Below, in pieces: positions 37,920 to 50,841 of a stretch of DNA of 64,000 nt. The stretch comes from Botrytis cinerea B05.10 (Eukaryota > Ascomycota > Leotiomycetes > Helotiales > Sclerotiniaceae): NCBI RefSeq assembly GCF_000143535.2, contig NC_037319.1, positions 2,294,001-2,358,000 of the forward strand, written 5' to 3'. Below the pieces are notes generated by a model. That model saw only the letters and a program-made list of their open reading frames with translations, made no database searches and had not been told where the DNA came from. How positions within the stretch are numbered: position 1 is the first letter of the stretch; each line of letters begins with the position of its first letter. The translations under genes and the position numbers were made by a program.

Positions 37920-40900
37920 ATAAGTAAATGCTCGGATGAAGATAAATTAATAACTCTAAGATAGTCTTTTCAATGTAAGGCTTGGTCATAAGTCTATCCC
38001 GAAGTTCTTACTCGAGGCATCAAGGATCCATGATTTTTAGTAAGATAATCTGTGAAATTTTGTTGTAATACACGTCTATAGTTGCGCTTTGAAATGCACA
38101 CATGCAACCAATTTCGTAATAAAATCAACCTCAAGTTGTACACAACTATTTAGAGCACTTGTGTAAACGCCCAATCGTCATTGCGTGACACATTTGGTTT
38201 GCAAACAACCACGCACGAACTTCGAAGCATGTCGTATTGGACTGTGTTATTGCGACTGAAAATGGAAATGGTCGTTGCCTTCCTGCAGACAGTAATATCT
38301 GTATAGCGTGGAGCTGAGAATTCAAATTTTCACACTTCTGTATTGCTATAAATAAATCTGAGTAGAAATCTCATGGGTAGAGGACTACAGCTAGCTTGCA
38401 AGAAAATTTGGAAGCCCAAATTATGAAATACTAGGTATATCGAATGATACCTAGGTTGGTAGACTGGTTCGAACCCAGCCGAGCCGGCATTCATTTGATC
38501 TATTATGTTGCTCTTGAGGCAACATACACCCTAGCCCTGTGAGCTGCAGTCCCTTCATCAAAATAATAACATCTTATGACCAAGAACCTTTTCAACGCAA
38601 GTCACCTGGATATCCATACTTGCATATATATGCACAAGCAAGAGAACTTGCTTGGTGGGGGTCGGAAAATTGTTTGACCGAAGACCCGCGCAGGCATTGT
38701 GGCTGGGCTTCCTCGCATCAAGATTTTGGTCACTTGATGATTTCTTGTTTTGATATCTTTATGGTTCTTCACATCATGCTTCAAGACGGTTCTATCAATT
38801 GGGTATCCTGGGCTTTCAGAACTTCTCAAATTGCACAACTACAATCTACCTAAGTCTCCTTCTCTTGGGTGACGTCCATGCTTAATGCTCTGATTGGGAA
38901 TGTATTCCTTGGAGCATGCCTTGAGGCTTTACCAAAATAGACTTTCGGGCGGTCGTGCAAATGTTGACCGCATTTCAAACGACACGCGTACTTTTAGGAT
39001 GTTCAAGTAGCTCAGAATTCCGGCGAGGAGTCCATATCCGACTAGCATATATATTCTCAATCAATTCGGTTTCCACTCGTTTCACTGGCCTCCAATCAAC
39101 TGGCGAAAGTGTTCACTTATGATATATCATAATCCAACGTCCAAATGCTACATAGGCGCATTTGGCAGGTGTCACCGCACCGACTTATACCAATCAAGTA
39201 ACTAACCTTCTGCTCTACTCGATGTTAAATTCGCGACGATGGCCACGTCTCGGGTTTCTATCGTTGTATCTCACGGGTCGAAATCCTTTTCGCAAGAATT
39301 CTTTCAACTATCGACACTTATTCATATAAGGATCTTTGACTGAAAATACCTTTAAATCCTTTTACTTTCTTTTCGTATTCCCTCATGCCAAACTTCTTTG
39401 GTTTGGACGACCGTGAGACGTTCACGACTCTATAGCAGTGGCCAAGGCCATGCCGAATACTGGTTTCCAGGTGTTGAAAATCGACAATCTCGTTCTTTGG
39501 GCCTTCTGAAATTTCTTGACATTCACCTCATAATGCTTAGAAAGGACATAGAAAAGCTCAAGGCACATCACAGGGCAGTGTCATAATTATCGAGGTAGTT
39601 TTGAAACCGCAAAGTTTTTTATTCATGCTAAATCATAAAAAGCGAGTTTTTTTTATCCCATTCCAATCCAGCGACAAAGCATGACTTTCCTCAGTCATCC
39701 TTTCCAGTACAATCTATTTCCATATGATTTTGCTTCAACCGAGCCACGGCCAACCTTCAGCCCTACTCAGATCCCGATTTATCCTTCACTCTGGTCGTGT
39801 GTCTGAATACTGTCACACTCCAATGTCAATCTGGAGACAAATTTAGTAAAAGTTCAACTCGTCTAGAAGTGATGCGATGCATATACCTCATTATTCAACA
39901 GCCGGTACCACAAGCGCCGCAGGCTCTTCCTGGAATAACCCACACTTCTTCACCTTTGGCAAGACAGGTCGGACACCTGACGCCAGGCATCTGGCCTCTG
40001 TCAGTATATATCAATCGCAGTGGTATCAGAGGCAATTCCTTACGCCGGGAATCTGGGTTGTACCTAAGGATCCTGAAATTTGATCAAAGGGCATCGGCAT
40101 CGATTCGATGGAAGGGAGCGTGTTCATCTCTCCTTGGATGATGATCTCGAACGGGATTGGATGGCAAGGCATCTTGACTGAAGTTGATCAAGAGTAATCT
40201 TTTGATTGATTGATGATTGATAGATGTGAGGCTGATATATATCTTGAAATAACAAACTTGTTTGGATTGATGAGGCCCGACTTTAGTTCAGTGGAAGTGG
40301 TCAATATATAATGTTTGGGGACGGAGTTAAGACCTGGTCCGAAACTTGATATGCTGTTCATCGATTCTCTGGCAAAGGAAAGGATGGCCTTATCTTATGA
40401 TGTTGCGGTTGTCCACATCCTCAAATATCGACGGTCGATGTGCTTGGATATCTGCGTCTGCAGGTATTCAAAAGTGCAGCTGCAATTTTGTCAAATGGAA
40501 CGTCCTAAACTAGGAACGATCGTGTTCTATATGGGCACAACCTTACGATGGACACGCAACACAGCATGATAAACATTCTGAGCCATAGCTATCATCAACG
40601 GTACTCATCAATCATGCATTGGTATTCTACCTTCGATCTGAATCCAGCAAATCGCCGGTAAGTGATGAGGATACATTGAATTTTGCTTGGCCAGAAACAA
40701 GAAATCCTCGCGCCAGGCTATCGATTTGACAGGGCTACCACCCAGCGAAAAGCACAAAGATTGTACTGGGAAGGATATCCGAATCAATTTTCTCTAGGTT
40801 TCTAACTGTTGAGAGCTCCATAAAGACCAGGGATCAATGCTCCTCAGTTTCAATCCAATGATCTCACAAGTTCTGCAAGTATCCGTGCAGAATAAGAAAC

Positions 40901-43238
40901 TCGTATGGTTTGTGTGAGCGACAGACCCTTCATGCAGCCTGCAAGTCGACGCCAAATCATCTGACTCTTGTACGTCGAGATTTCCTTGACAACTAGGCAC
41001 AGTCCGGGCCTTAGGGATCGTCACACAAATGCAGATTAACGAATTTATGTCCGCAAACTGTCGTCGTACTCGAAACTCTATTATAGATCATTTTGTTTGA
41101 ATAGTTCTGATAACGCAATTTATTGTGCTCTACAACTTGTCGTTGGAAGATTAGACTAGGAGGTCGTCCTGAATTACGTTGGATGTGTCGAGGGTTAGAA
41201 CATGGGGTTCTTCGTGACATATCATTTATGACGAAACGAGTTACTATTTCCGACTCGTCACTTTCTACGGTGTGTATTGGATGATACCTGCCAGGAACAC
41301 TCCTACCATTCAGCACGGCAGTCGGAGGTCTTCCGTGAATGTGACTTTGTTTACCAAATGGTCGGAATCTTCTACATTGAAATATTCGGCAATGATTTAA
41401 ACTTGTGAAACTTTGGGGACATTCAGATGAGATTAAATTTTAGCAACAAATATGTCTATATCTGGAATCGATCAAGTCAAGGCATCATCCACCAACATAC
41501 CGCACCCAAAGACTAACAATGCGACGCCCATGACTACAAAATAACAAAATTCTCCGATCCTCAGAATTAGTTGGGATCGGTAGGGATTTCGTTGAGTCAT
41601 GACAAATTTTTCTTTGGTACCGAGGAACGGGAAAAGGTGCGTAGTGCGATGGGAATCTGTGTACTACAGTATACAACATGCGGAGTTGTTGAACTGCATC
41701 CGGAGTAATCCTTTTTTCCCTGAACTTACGGAGATAGTTCTCGCCAGTTGACATCTGCCATGCATTCATATGCAAATTCGAATACAAGCCTGCAAAAAAT
41801 TCGGCGAAAAATAAAAAAAAGTGATTCGATACGTCGTGGCCGTTATTGCTTGTATCACATTTCACAGATATTAATGTGCTGTGTGTATTATTGGACGACC
41901 TAAGCCAGCACATCAATTACATGGAACACATCAGGCACATTGTATCATATCACAGCAAAGAGAGAAATCCTCCGATGCCAAGTGTCGCATCTGGATACCC
42001 ATTGCCTATTCCACTTTTCATGTCGCTACCCTTATTCTTCTTAATGCCAAACTCATCATTGTGAGCAATTTTTATTATTTTCCAAAATTTTCATCTCACG
42101 ACATAATGTTATCTAATCTCTCCATTCATTTTGTCGTTTCATATTGCAATATCAATCTCGTAACGCAACGTACTATCTGTGCAATACATAAATGCAATTT
42201 AAGTTTTGGCAGAAATGGCCCCCAAATTGATTTCAGGCCTACATGCCTGAAGTTCCAAAGAATTGTCCACAGTTTCAATGCAACCGAATCGTATGATAAC
42301 CGAATCGGAATGATACGCATGCGCTGTGCTACAGCTACAGCTCCATATTCAAGGAGATAATTAAAATTAATTTCCCTTTTTTAAGGTTCGGAAGAGTATT
42401 CCGATGGTTCTTAATTCATCGAGCCGGGTAGGTGCAGGTGCCATTAGCTCGATGATTCGCATCCGAAGTGGCGGTGGACGAACCATCGGATTGGGTTTGT
42501 GATTGGATTCTAGATCGTGGAGTAAATGGAAGAGGATGAAACGAATTCATACAACGATCAACAAATTGGCATCATGCCATGATGGAATCGAGCGAGGACA
42601 ATGCCAATTATCTTCTTCCACATGGCATGGCATTGTGGATTTGAGGAGTTGGCACAGGAAAACTTGTTTGTTTGTTTTGCTGAAGATCCTTTCACTCTAC
42701 CAAAATCCTCACACATCGTCTCGTTTGAACGATTCACACGCATTACATTTTGCGGCAACAACTTATTTTTGATACGAAACGCACATACGGCTCCTATTTA
42801 CCGAACGCCAACAAGCCATTTTGGAAATTCTCCGAATTCTCTTCAAGTGTTTCGGAAGGCGTGTCATGTTACCCAGCACTTGATTGAACCCCACTTTGAT
42901 TTCTCGCGCCACGGGAAATGACACGCACAAAGGGATTCTACGCATACGTGTGTATACCCACTATTTTACGCATTCAGACATTCAATACAAAATCGACGAT
43001 TTTCACGCGTGGGTAATGCGCTTATGCGAATGGATATTGATTAGTGAACATAAATCACATACCCTACTCACATCTACATGGCGGTTCGCATGACGACAGC
43101 TACGGAGTAGAGCAATTTGACTTGACTGCTCATCCGTTGCAGTAGGTAATCCTGACTGAGCCTTTGATGTCAATTTGAGTATGAGTTTGAGTTCTGGTCT
43201 TGTCGATTATTGCCTTGTTCAGGAAGTAATGTGATGTA

Positions 43239-43259
43239 ATGTAATGTAGTACATTACAT
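43239..43259. repeat. 21-bp perfect palindrome (ATGTAATGTA-G-TACATTACAT)
   Basis: Ten-base arms around one central G, preceded by TGATGTAATG copies of the same word. It is non-coding and could be a dyad binding site or a by-product of TGTAA repeats. Confidence 0.85.
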
Positions 43260-43885
43260 GCTCTCTGTATCAATTGTCTGGACTCATGATTGTAGTTTGC
43301 CATTCGCTCCCGAGATTTCTTGGATTTCAACTCTTTCACTGGGGAATTTGAATCATGGATGAATGACTGAATGAGTGGGTAAATGAGGTAAGGTAGAGCG
43401 GGATGCTCACAACAACTCACGATGATTTTTTATTTACGTTCTTTTTATTTTCAAAGGCGTGGATTACGTCCGTACTTGCGATATGTTATTCCCCGGGTGG
43501 GGAGATGAATATGAAAATAAATGAGGGGTTATCACTACTGCGAGTGATAAAATATAGAATACACAAAAATCAAAGAAAGAATCATCAAGGAACTATTCGA
43601 TTTGATTTGGGGCTGTTTTACCTTCTTCCTTTTCTCTTCATATCCTCATCTCTACATCATTTTGCTTGACCTTTCACCTTTCGCATCTCCATCCACATTG
43701 CTCGAACTCATTCAATCACTATTATCTATTCCCAATCCTATTATTGTAAATAATAGCTATCTATTGAATCGCCAATCAAATAACCAAATAGTCATCTCTA
43801 ACTCATATACGTATATATCCGATGACATTTATTAGGCTACCCCATCTGTCTCATCCCATTCCATCCATCTACCCATCTACCCAAC

Positions 43886-43908
43886 CCCCAACCCCCAACC
43901 CCCAACAT
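43886..43908. repeat. Short ACCCCCA tandem run
   Basis: Three to four copies of ACCCCCA. It resembles telomere-like C-rich strands only superficially; the fungal telomere unit would be CCCTAA. Confidence 0.7.
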
Positions 43909-44672
43909 ATCCAGAATGATATACACATTGGTATACACATACTAAAAATCTATCATCATATTATATCAAACTCGTAAATCCAACTCTACACACTAAAAAG
44001 CCAAAGCCAAAGCCAAGCAAAAGAATATCAAGGCCCGAATATCAATACTCAAATATCAACACAAAAACTCATCAAAATGAAATCACAAATCCAAGCATCG
44101 AGATTCGGAAAAACCCAAAAAAAATCAATAACTAATAGGGGGTATCCTTTCTCTATCTTCCATCCATCTTCCATTGATTCTTCCATTGTATCTATCTTTC
44201 CCTCCTGTCTCCTCTCCTCTCCTCTCCCTTTCCTTTCCTTTCCAATCCAATCCTATCCAATCCATTCCTATTCCTCCTATTCTTTGTTTCATCAACTCAA
44301 TCCAATCCAATGCATCAACCAATCTACCTTCCTTCCTTTCTTCAAAATTCGTTACATTAAATTTTCCCTCGCTCGTCCGAAATAGTGTCAACTCACTCAC
44401 TGACTTACTTACATAATTATGCAGTGAAATGTAATGCAATGCTATGGCATACTACATCCATCCATCCCGCCTACATATTCTTCCTACCCTCCACTGTCGT
44501 GATCAGACCCCTGGTCATACAGCAGGGCGAAATGAAAACAAAAAAAGGCTATCTACTCATACATACATACATACAACACAGCACCCAGCTCATCTATCAT
44601 ACATTAATATTACCACCCAATCTCCATTTGAAGTCGATTTAGGCCCACTCATCCACGGACTCCCACATTCCA

Positions 44673-47632
44673 TCACGAAAGAATTTTTTCAATCTTAACC
44701 AACAAAAGTCCTTCCGTTGAATTCCCCTTGATATCTTTCAGTGGAATCAGTCGATAACCCTGTTGAAGACGATCTAGTCTTATGCACGCCCAGGCTGCTA
44801 GCTCATCTTTGGAGTAATTCGCGTCTTCAATTTTAAATCTATGTGATGAGAATGTTAGTACGATGACGACGATGTGATATGTATGGCTTAAATATATAAG
44901 TTGCAGGAAATTTGGGGGAATATTTAGATGATTGAATGGAGATTGGATGAGTGTAAATGAATAGGAATAGAAACAAAGAACGAGTAAGAAAGAAATGAAT
45001 GACCACGGTAACATTGCACACACACACATCATACATGAGGTAGACGTGTGCAGTAAATTATGGAATGATGTTCTAGAGATGCAAAAAAAAAAAAAGAGTG
45101 ATGTAATAGTGATAGTGATGAAAACGTGCATTTCATCTCGATGCAAAATTTCAACGAAAGAAAGAAAATCGAACCATAATAGAATCCTGGTTTACCATTG
45201 TGGTAGTTGAGAAAGCGCCATGTTACACATCAAATTAAGCAACCAGAGACCGAACTTTGTCAATGCACGGGATGGGCTGATAATCATACTACTGATTCGA
45301 CAAGGGAGAACGCAGCGGAACCCCACCCGAGCAGCCAAGCCTCTGAAGACCGTTGGCCTACTGCACTCTTAAATTAATCTGCATTGATACTGACCATCTG
45401 GCTCCAGGTCGTTGCGCTGTTGAAGATTGAGAAGATTGAAAAGCTCCGATTTGAGCTTTGGAATATGTACCAGGCACTTGGGTGAAAAGTTTCGGGACTC
45501 TGAGCGGTGTGACATAATAACAGGTTTATGATTCATCAATAACCATGATCAAATCATGTGAATGTAGACCTTGTCCAATTCTCTGCAGATGTAACTTGTG
45601 GAAGTATAAATAGAGAAATGTTGAAGAAAAGTAGTGTGACATGTACTAACCTGACAAAGCTTAACTCCTCCACCACGTTCCGAATACCTTCAAAATGAAG
45701 GGTTTCGCCTTCGAAATCGGGTTTACTTCCCGATTTATAGGCAGTCTTGAGTTTATGTTCGCCCTCTTTTGCTTTGACATCATTTCCGATTGGCTGCCCG
45801 TTGAGCTCTTCTTGACTCTCAACGTGCAGCTCGCATTTGACGTATGGATGGAAGCCCTTTTCCGTCTCACCCTCAGGATAAGGAATTTGTTGGCCAGCAA
45901 ATATGGTGATTTTCAAATCCAGGGTCTTGTAGGGTATATTTGCCCATATATCGGATTTTTCATCCTCACTGCGATAGCCCGGAGGCTTAAGTAGCCATCC
46001 TTGGGACCCGGCAAACATGCCCTCGTTCAACATCATACCTTCATCCAATGTTTGCCAATTCAAAGCAACCATTTGAATACCTTTACGCCAGCAGACGGAA
46101 GGGTCGAGATTAGATGAGTCAAATCGTGAGCCAGCTGGGAACGCTCTCATGAAAAAATTACGATTATGTTGGAACATCTGTTCCCGTTTTTGTTCATGAA
46201 GTTCGTTGATCACTTTTTCGCCGACGGAGAATATGTGAGAGGGTTTGGTGGCCGCTCTTACATCAAATGACACAAAATGTTCGCTGTGAGTATAAATTCC
46301 GAGTTTACTGAGACTTTCACAGATCTTTGCCTTTTTCTTCGAACTTCCTCGATCATCTTCGGAACCTGATTGCCCAGAGTCTGCATCTTTCCTCGAAATC
46401 ACCGGTACTAATGTGTTGGATGATGCCTTCTTTTCTAAAGTACCCGTGCTTGCGGGTGAAAGCCCATCTGTAAGTTGACCGTTTGTAGTTTCGTTCGGGG
46501 CATCTGGTGCATCCTTCAATTCCGGCGCTTTCTTGACCTTGACCAAAATTTTGTTGAGAAGTTCGTCGAGCCTTGGAACCCTTTCCTCCGGATTGCATGT
46601 TTCGAATGGAGAATCGAGTAAGAGACCTTCCCATTCCTCCTTCATGATATCAACCATGACTTCCTGTTGTTCATGATCGGCATGAACTTCCAGACTGACT
46701 ATAATTGGAAGTGGACTTGTCGTAAAAGCATTTTCCCGAATTGTTTTGCAGACAGCTCGGAATCCGACTGGCGCTGTCAATGTCCAACCATGTAGAACCA
46801 AGGGCTCTCCAAGCATCGATGATCGTATCGAGGCCGGTCGTCCACCATTCTCATCCTCATCCAAGACCCTAAGTTTATCTCCCGAACTTGACCCTGAAAT
46901 CTTTTGTTTAGCACTCTCTAATTTTTCTTTGGCGCTTTCCATCTTCTCTTCCATCGTCAATATAGCTGCCGCAGCTCTACTGGAAAGTGTACTTCCCGTT
47001 CCTGAAGGTTGTCGTTTATGATCGGCTTTATGGGAAAATATGGATTTGTCGTCTTTCTCTGGTATTTCTCCATTGTGTACATCTATTTCAATACATCGAC
47101 AATTTTGAGTGAGAGCCTAAGGAAATCGGCAGTTAGTATGGAAGCTGAACCAAATTTTCATCGATCGACTGACTGTTTTATATGCTTCAGTCGAACTCCT
47201 CGACAATAACTGATTTCCTTCTAGATATGTATTGTGACTACTACTGATATAATAATTGGTGATTGGTTTTGACTGATCCAATTCCGGTATGCGCTTCAAC
47301 ACCTCTAGTGAATGACTGTAGTATAATGACTCGAGAAATTCTTCGACTTTGTATGTATCTTTATTGAGGTTGACTGTGTGGCCTTGAACGTCTGCCAGCC
47401 ATTTCTCGAAGCGTTCCCTTGATAGACATGATTCGGAGCCTCGTAATTCGTCGAAAAGTTTTCGCAAATATTCCTGAATTTCATGTGAGAGATAAACCTG
47501 ACGTGGAGGATCTCCTGCGGTGGTATTGTTGAGAGGTTGAAGATGGACTCCATGACCAGGCGTCATCATCGTCGACATAGCTACGAGTTTGTGAAGAGAG
47601 AACTGTTTACCGGAGGGAGTGAGGAGAGGCAT
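44673..47632 (-). CDS. Phosphoinositide-specific phospholipase C
   Basis: Three exons, 47632-47174, 47116-45651 and 44838-44673, give 696 residues. The enzyme hydrolyses PIP2 to IP3 and diacylglycerol at membranes. The X box starts at YYISSSHNTYLEGNQLLS (catalytic H133, N134). It continues with CRCIEIDVHNG (E163, D165), LVLHGWTLT (second catalytic His near residue 262) and VSLEVHA. The Y box has KLGIYTHS, FMRAFPAGSRFDSSN and QMVALNWQT. A C2 domain follows (LDLKITIFAGQQIPYP ... VRFKIEDANYSKDELAAWAC). About 90 charged residues, including EEKMESAKEKLESAKQKI, separate D165 from the second His, far more than in animal PLC-delta. There is no PH domain or canonical EF-hand pair; residues 45-125 are a helical EF-like region. 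The final intron is 812 bp. The start was taken as the ATG at 47632, just after a likely leader-intron acceptor (TTTAG). Confidence 0.92.
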
Positions 47633-49309
47633 GGTAGTTATTCTAAAGTGAAGACCAATGGTAATATTAGCAACTGAGTCATGATGTAACAAATTAGAAG
47701 GGAACCACAAATGAATGCAAAGACACTGGGTCTATCATCCAAGTTTCTTGGGCCATCGTGGGTTCAACTCATGTCGCGAGAACTACGGATACCGATGATT
47801 CTTGACGTGTTTCAATGGTATTAAGTGTAGCCCTGCTTGGTGGGGTGGAAGGGTTGGAAAGGATAATCGCAACAGATCAAAAAATTACATACCTCCGAAG
47901 CTTCTTTCTGAAAAAAGAAGTCATCTCTCTTTACCACGAATTTATGAAAAGGAGGATTTCCAAGCTACATAAGTAGGCATATGATGGACGAGTGTACTAG
48001 GTATGCATGAATGTGTGCGTCTCTCTGTGTGCGTGGTGTGTGTATCGTATGGATGGATGGATGGATGTATGTATGATGAATGAATGACCACTTTCTTTTT
48101 TCTGATCTTGACATATGAAATCAGGGAAAGTTAATTGGAATTGTTGATTCATCAAGGGAAGGGGGCTATAAAACGAGGCTCTCTTCCAGCTGAATACTGG
48201 GTACAAATGTCCTACCTGGTACCGACCTACCTACTTACTGGCTGGTATGAATTTGTTACTATTCTAGTAGTGCTGACAAGACTAGTGGGTATTGATCGAT
48301 CTGATGGGATGGGATGGGGTCAACACCAGACGGAAGAGGATGTACAGCTTGAATGTTGAATGCTGAATCTCGAACCGCGAACCTCAAAGCTCGAAGCCCG
48401 AATCATCCATAAGGTTGAAAATGCATAATGAGACAAGAGACGAGAGACGAGAGAAACGAGAGAGATGTGGATAAAGCGTGAAGTTTGATTCATATTCATG
48501 TGATTTGTATGGATGAATAAGAATAGTGTATAGTGCAGTGTGTGTAGTTTAGTGGATGTACCTATTTTTAAGTTGATGATTTATTTAAAGCTTTTGGTTC
48601 TTTATTGTCGATTCAGTATCTAGTGAGTACTTAATACCCAGCATCTATCTGCTCACTACCCAGTACCTACCCATCACCTACCCAGTACTCATACAATCCC
48701 GCGCCGTACCTTTTTTCTTTGATTGCTATTTGCTTGGCTTATTTGACATTTGGATATACCTGGGACCTGGATACATCCGAGGTAGAGTACGAGACAACCA
48801 GGATGAGCCGGATGACCCTTATTAATAAAGCTAATCAAGGGTTTCATCTCCAAAAGCCAAGGTGGGTTAAATGGTTCATGGTTCACACTACGGTTATCAA
48901 GCTTTTTTTCAGGGCGGATTATTATGGAGTAACTAGCATGTATGTAGTCTCTACCTCAGATCTTGTAAACTTGAAATACACATTATTTTACTGTTCGAAG
49001 CTTAAGTTATATATTATAAGGAGATACATCTATTCTTTCGGATATTCTTCAAGAAAACCCTCTAGACTTGTTATAAGAAGCGAACAAGCTTCCTTTTGCT
49101 TATTCTCATGTAAGCCTCAAGCCTCAAGCCTCAAGCCTCACGCCTCACCTCACGCCTTACACCTCACACCTCAAACTTCACACAATTTAACAACACCACA
49201 CAATACTACATCACATACCACATCACATACCACATCACAAAATACATCACCACAACACATTCACATCCACACACAACAATCTAAGCCCCTTTAACCAAAA
49301 AAAAACATC
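47633..49309. other. Intergenic between divergent genes (PLC and cupin)
   Basis: Shared promoter region. It holds microsatellites at about 48050-48076 (GGAT/GTAT units), 49113-49152 (GCCTCAA copies) and 49203-49240 (ACATCACATACC copies). The leader of the PLC gene is likely on the left. No supported gene. Confidence 0.55.
49113..49240. repeat. Tandem repeats GCCTCAA and ACATCACATACC
   Basis: Four GCCTCAA units with derivatives (CGCCTCA, CCTCACGCC) are followed by CTCACACCTC-like units and about three ACATCACATACC copies. They lie 70-200 bp upstream of the cupin ATG, so they would fall in its promoter or leader. Confidence 0.8.
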
Positions 49310-49833
49310 ATGACTTCATCACAATCAATCCTTCAGCCAGAACAAAAAGTTCGTTCCTGGGGTTTCTCAACCGTATACACGTGGTCGGACGGCCCGTAAG
49401 TGATTATCCATTCCCACTATACCTATACCCATCTTCTGTACATCATACACACATACATACCTACACAGCCTCAACTCCACTCCACCTTTCTGGCTATCCA
49501 CCCATCCCATCCATCTCCACAACAAGGCTGAGTTAACTTTTCCACACTACCTTGTACCATACTTCCCTCCATCATCCAAACCAAGTCAACGAACCTCATC
49601 TCACATTCTTCATTTCCAGAAACACCCACTACGCACCCCACTCGCACAATACCCTGACTACCCATCTCATTACCGCAGGGGAATTGACCATCACCTATCC
49701 GCGAGAAAAGGATGCGCAAAAGGTTACCTATGGCGTGGGTGAGAGAATTGATGTGGAGAAGGAGAGGGTTCATGAGGTGTGGATTGGAGAGGAGGGGTGT
49801 ACATATGTTATTGGAGAGTCAATGGATGAATAA
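49310..49833 (+). CDS. Small single-domain cupin protein
   Basis: Two exons, 49310-49395 and 49620-49833, with a 224-bp intron (GTAAGT/TTCCAG, phase 2), give 99 residues. The protein reads SWGFSTVYTWSDG, then HYAPHSHNTLTTHLITAGEL, TITYPREK, GVGERIDVEKERVHEVWIG and a short end (CTYVIGES). The spacing of H (HSHN), a Gly-turn before the strand, and the second His (VHEVW) matches the metal-binding cupin motifs 1 and 2, so it is a compact cupin fold. The substrate or role is unknown; small fungal cupins are often uncharacterised. The intron is longer than usual. No signal peptide. Confidence 0.85.
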
Positions 49834-49866
49834 ATGAATGAATAAATGAATAAATGAATAAATGGA
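49826..49866. repeat. AATGAATAA tetranucleotide-type repeat
   Basis: Interleaved ATGA/ATAA units directly overlap the cupin stop codon and 3' UTR start. Confidence 0.8.
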
Positions 49867-50841
49867 CGATATGTTTGAGTTGTTCGTATGCATAATTAGT
49901 AGATGAAATAAATGATATATTCGAGTTCACATGTACCTAGTTAAAGTTACAAAGATAAAATAAAATAAAACGACAATCACAATTACAACCACAATACCAA
50001 ACCAATACCAATACCAATACCAATACCAATACCAAAAACAGCAATATCGCAATCGTGGCGATGAAAATGGCCGGGCACACTCGAGTACATTGCACAGTAC
50101 CCAACCCAACCACCAACCCAACCCAAACCCAGCAGCACCTAAGCGCGAACAACATTCCACGTAAATAAATATTAACAAATCAATTCCCATCCTATTCAAA
50201 GCAAATTTGCACACATCCCTCTCTCGAGCCTCTCTCTACGAATTGAAAATGTATCCATCCATCCATCTTACAAGATATCAATGTCTCAGCGAAAGTCCCC
50301 ACCGCACAGCACACCACACCACACCACTTCATCAATCACCATACCATTCACTACTTAACAACCATTCTCTAACCTACCTACCTACCAACCTACTACCAAC
50401 CTATTGTATCATCCAATCTACTCAAGCGCCTACTTATTAGTTCATCGCACATAACAGTGACATTATGCCATACATAGGAGACTAGGTACATAGAAAGGCG
50501 GTTGATGGAACAAGAAATCGTAATACTTCCTTGCTATCCATCCTATCATTTTTACTGATATTTTGCACTTCCATCCAAGCCAATACCTTGAGATCAATCT
50601 TCCCCCCTCTCCCAAGTTTCCATTATTGCCATGTTAAAACGAGGTCTACTATGAATAATCACGAGGATTTTATGGTTCCCATCAGGTCTGCATCTTTCTA
50701 CTTATCAGGATATTAAGTTTTGAATCCTCAAAGTGAAGAAGATACAGACCTCCTCACTACATTATTTACTATTGTATTATTAACACTACATGATAAATTC
50801 TTCCATCATCATCATAAACCCCCAAAGATATCACCCATCCC
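49834..50841. other. Intergenic (convergent 3' flanks) with microsatellites
   Basis: ATAAATGA units lie at about 49826-49866 and CCAATA units at 49997-50034, the latter producing the YWYWYW pseudo-peptide on the minus strand. The remainder is AT-rich with scattered CCATCC words. No supported gene. Confidence 0.6.
49997..50034. repeat. CCAATA hexamer repeat
   Basis: About six tandem CCAATA units. Confidence 0.88.

Larger units (their letters stand above)
37920..44672. other. Long gene-poor region
   Basis: About 6.7 kb between the SYLF gene (+) and the phospholipase C gene (-), whose 3' ends face each other. Many ORFs of 60-160 codons exist on both strands but none shows domain-like composition or splice continuity. 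From about 43.6 kb to 44.6 kb the plus strand becomes strongly C+T rich with pyrimidine runs. An inverted repeat at 43239-43259 and a CCCCAA-type run at 43886-43908 are listed separately. No transposon coding sequence is recognisable. Confidence 0.5.

Noticed and set aside
38440..38500. tRNA-like box B (GGTTCGAACCC) at about 38467
   Set aside because: The T-stem has a mismatch, and no matching acceptor stem or D-arm was found upstream.
39797..40141. ORFs including FFTFGKTGRTPDARHLAS
   Set aside because: Locally protein-like in one frame, but both frames overlap and neither has a family motif or intron support.
49927..50214. Minus-strand ORF with YWYWYW run
   Set aside because: Produced by the CCAATA repeat; no other coding evidence.
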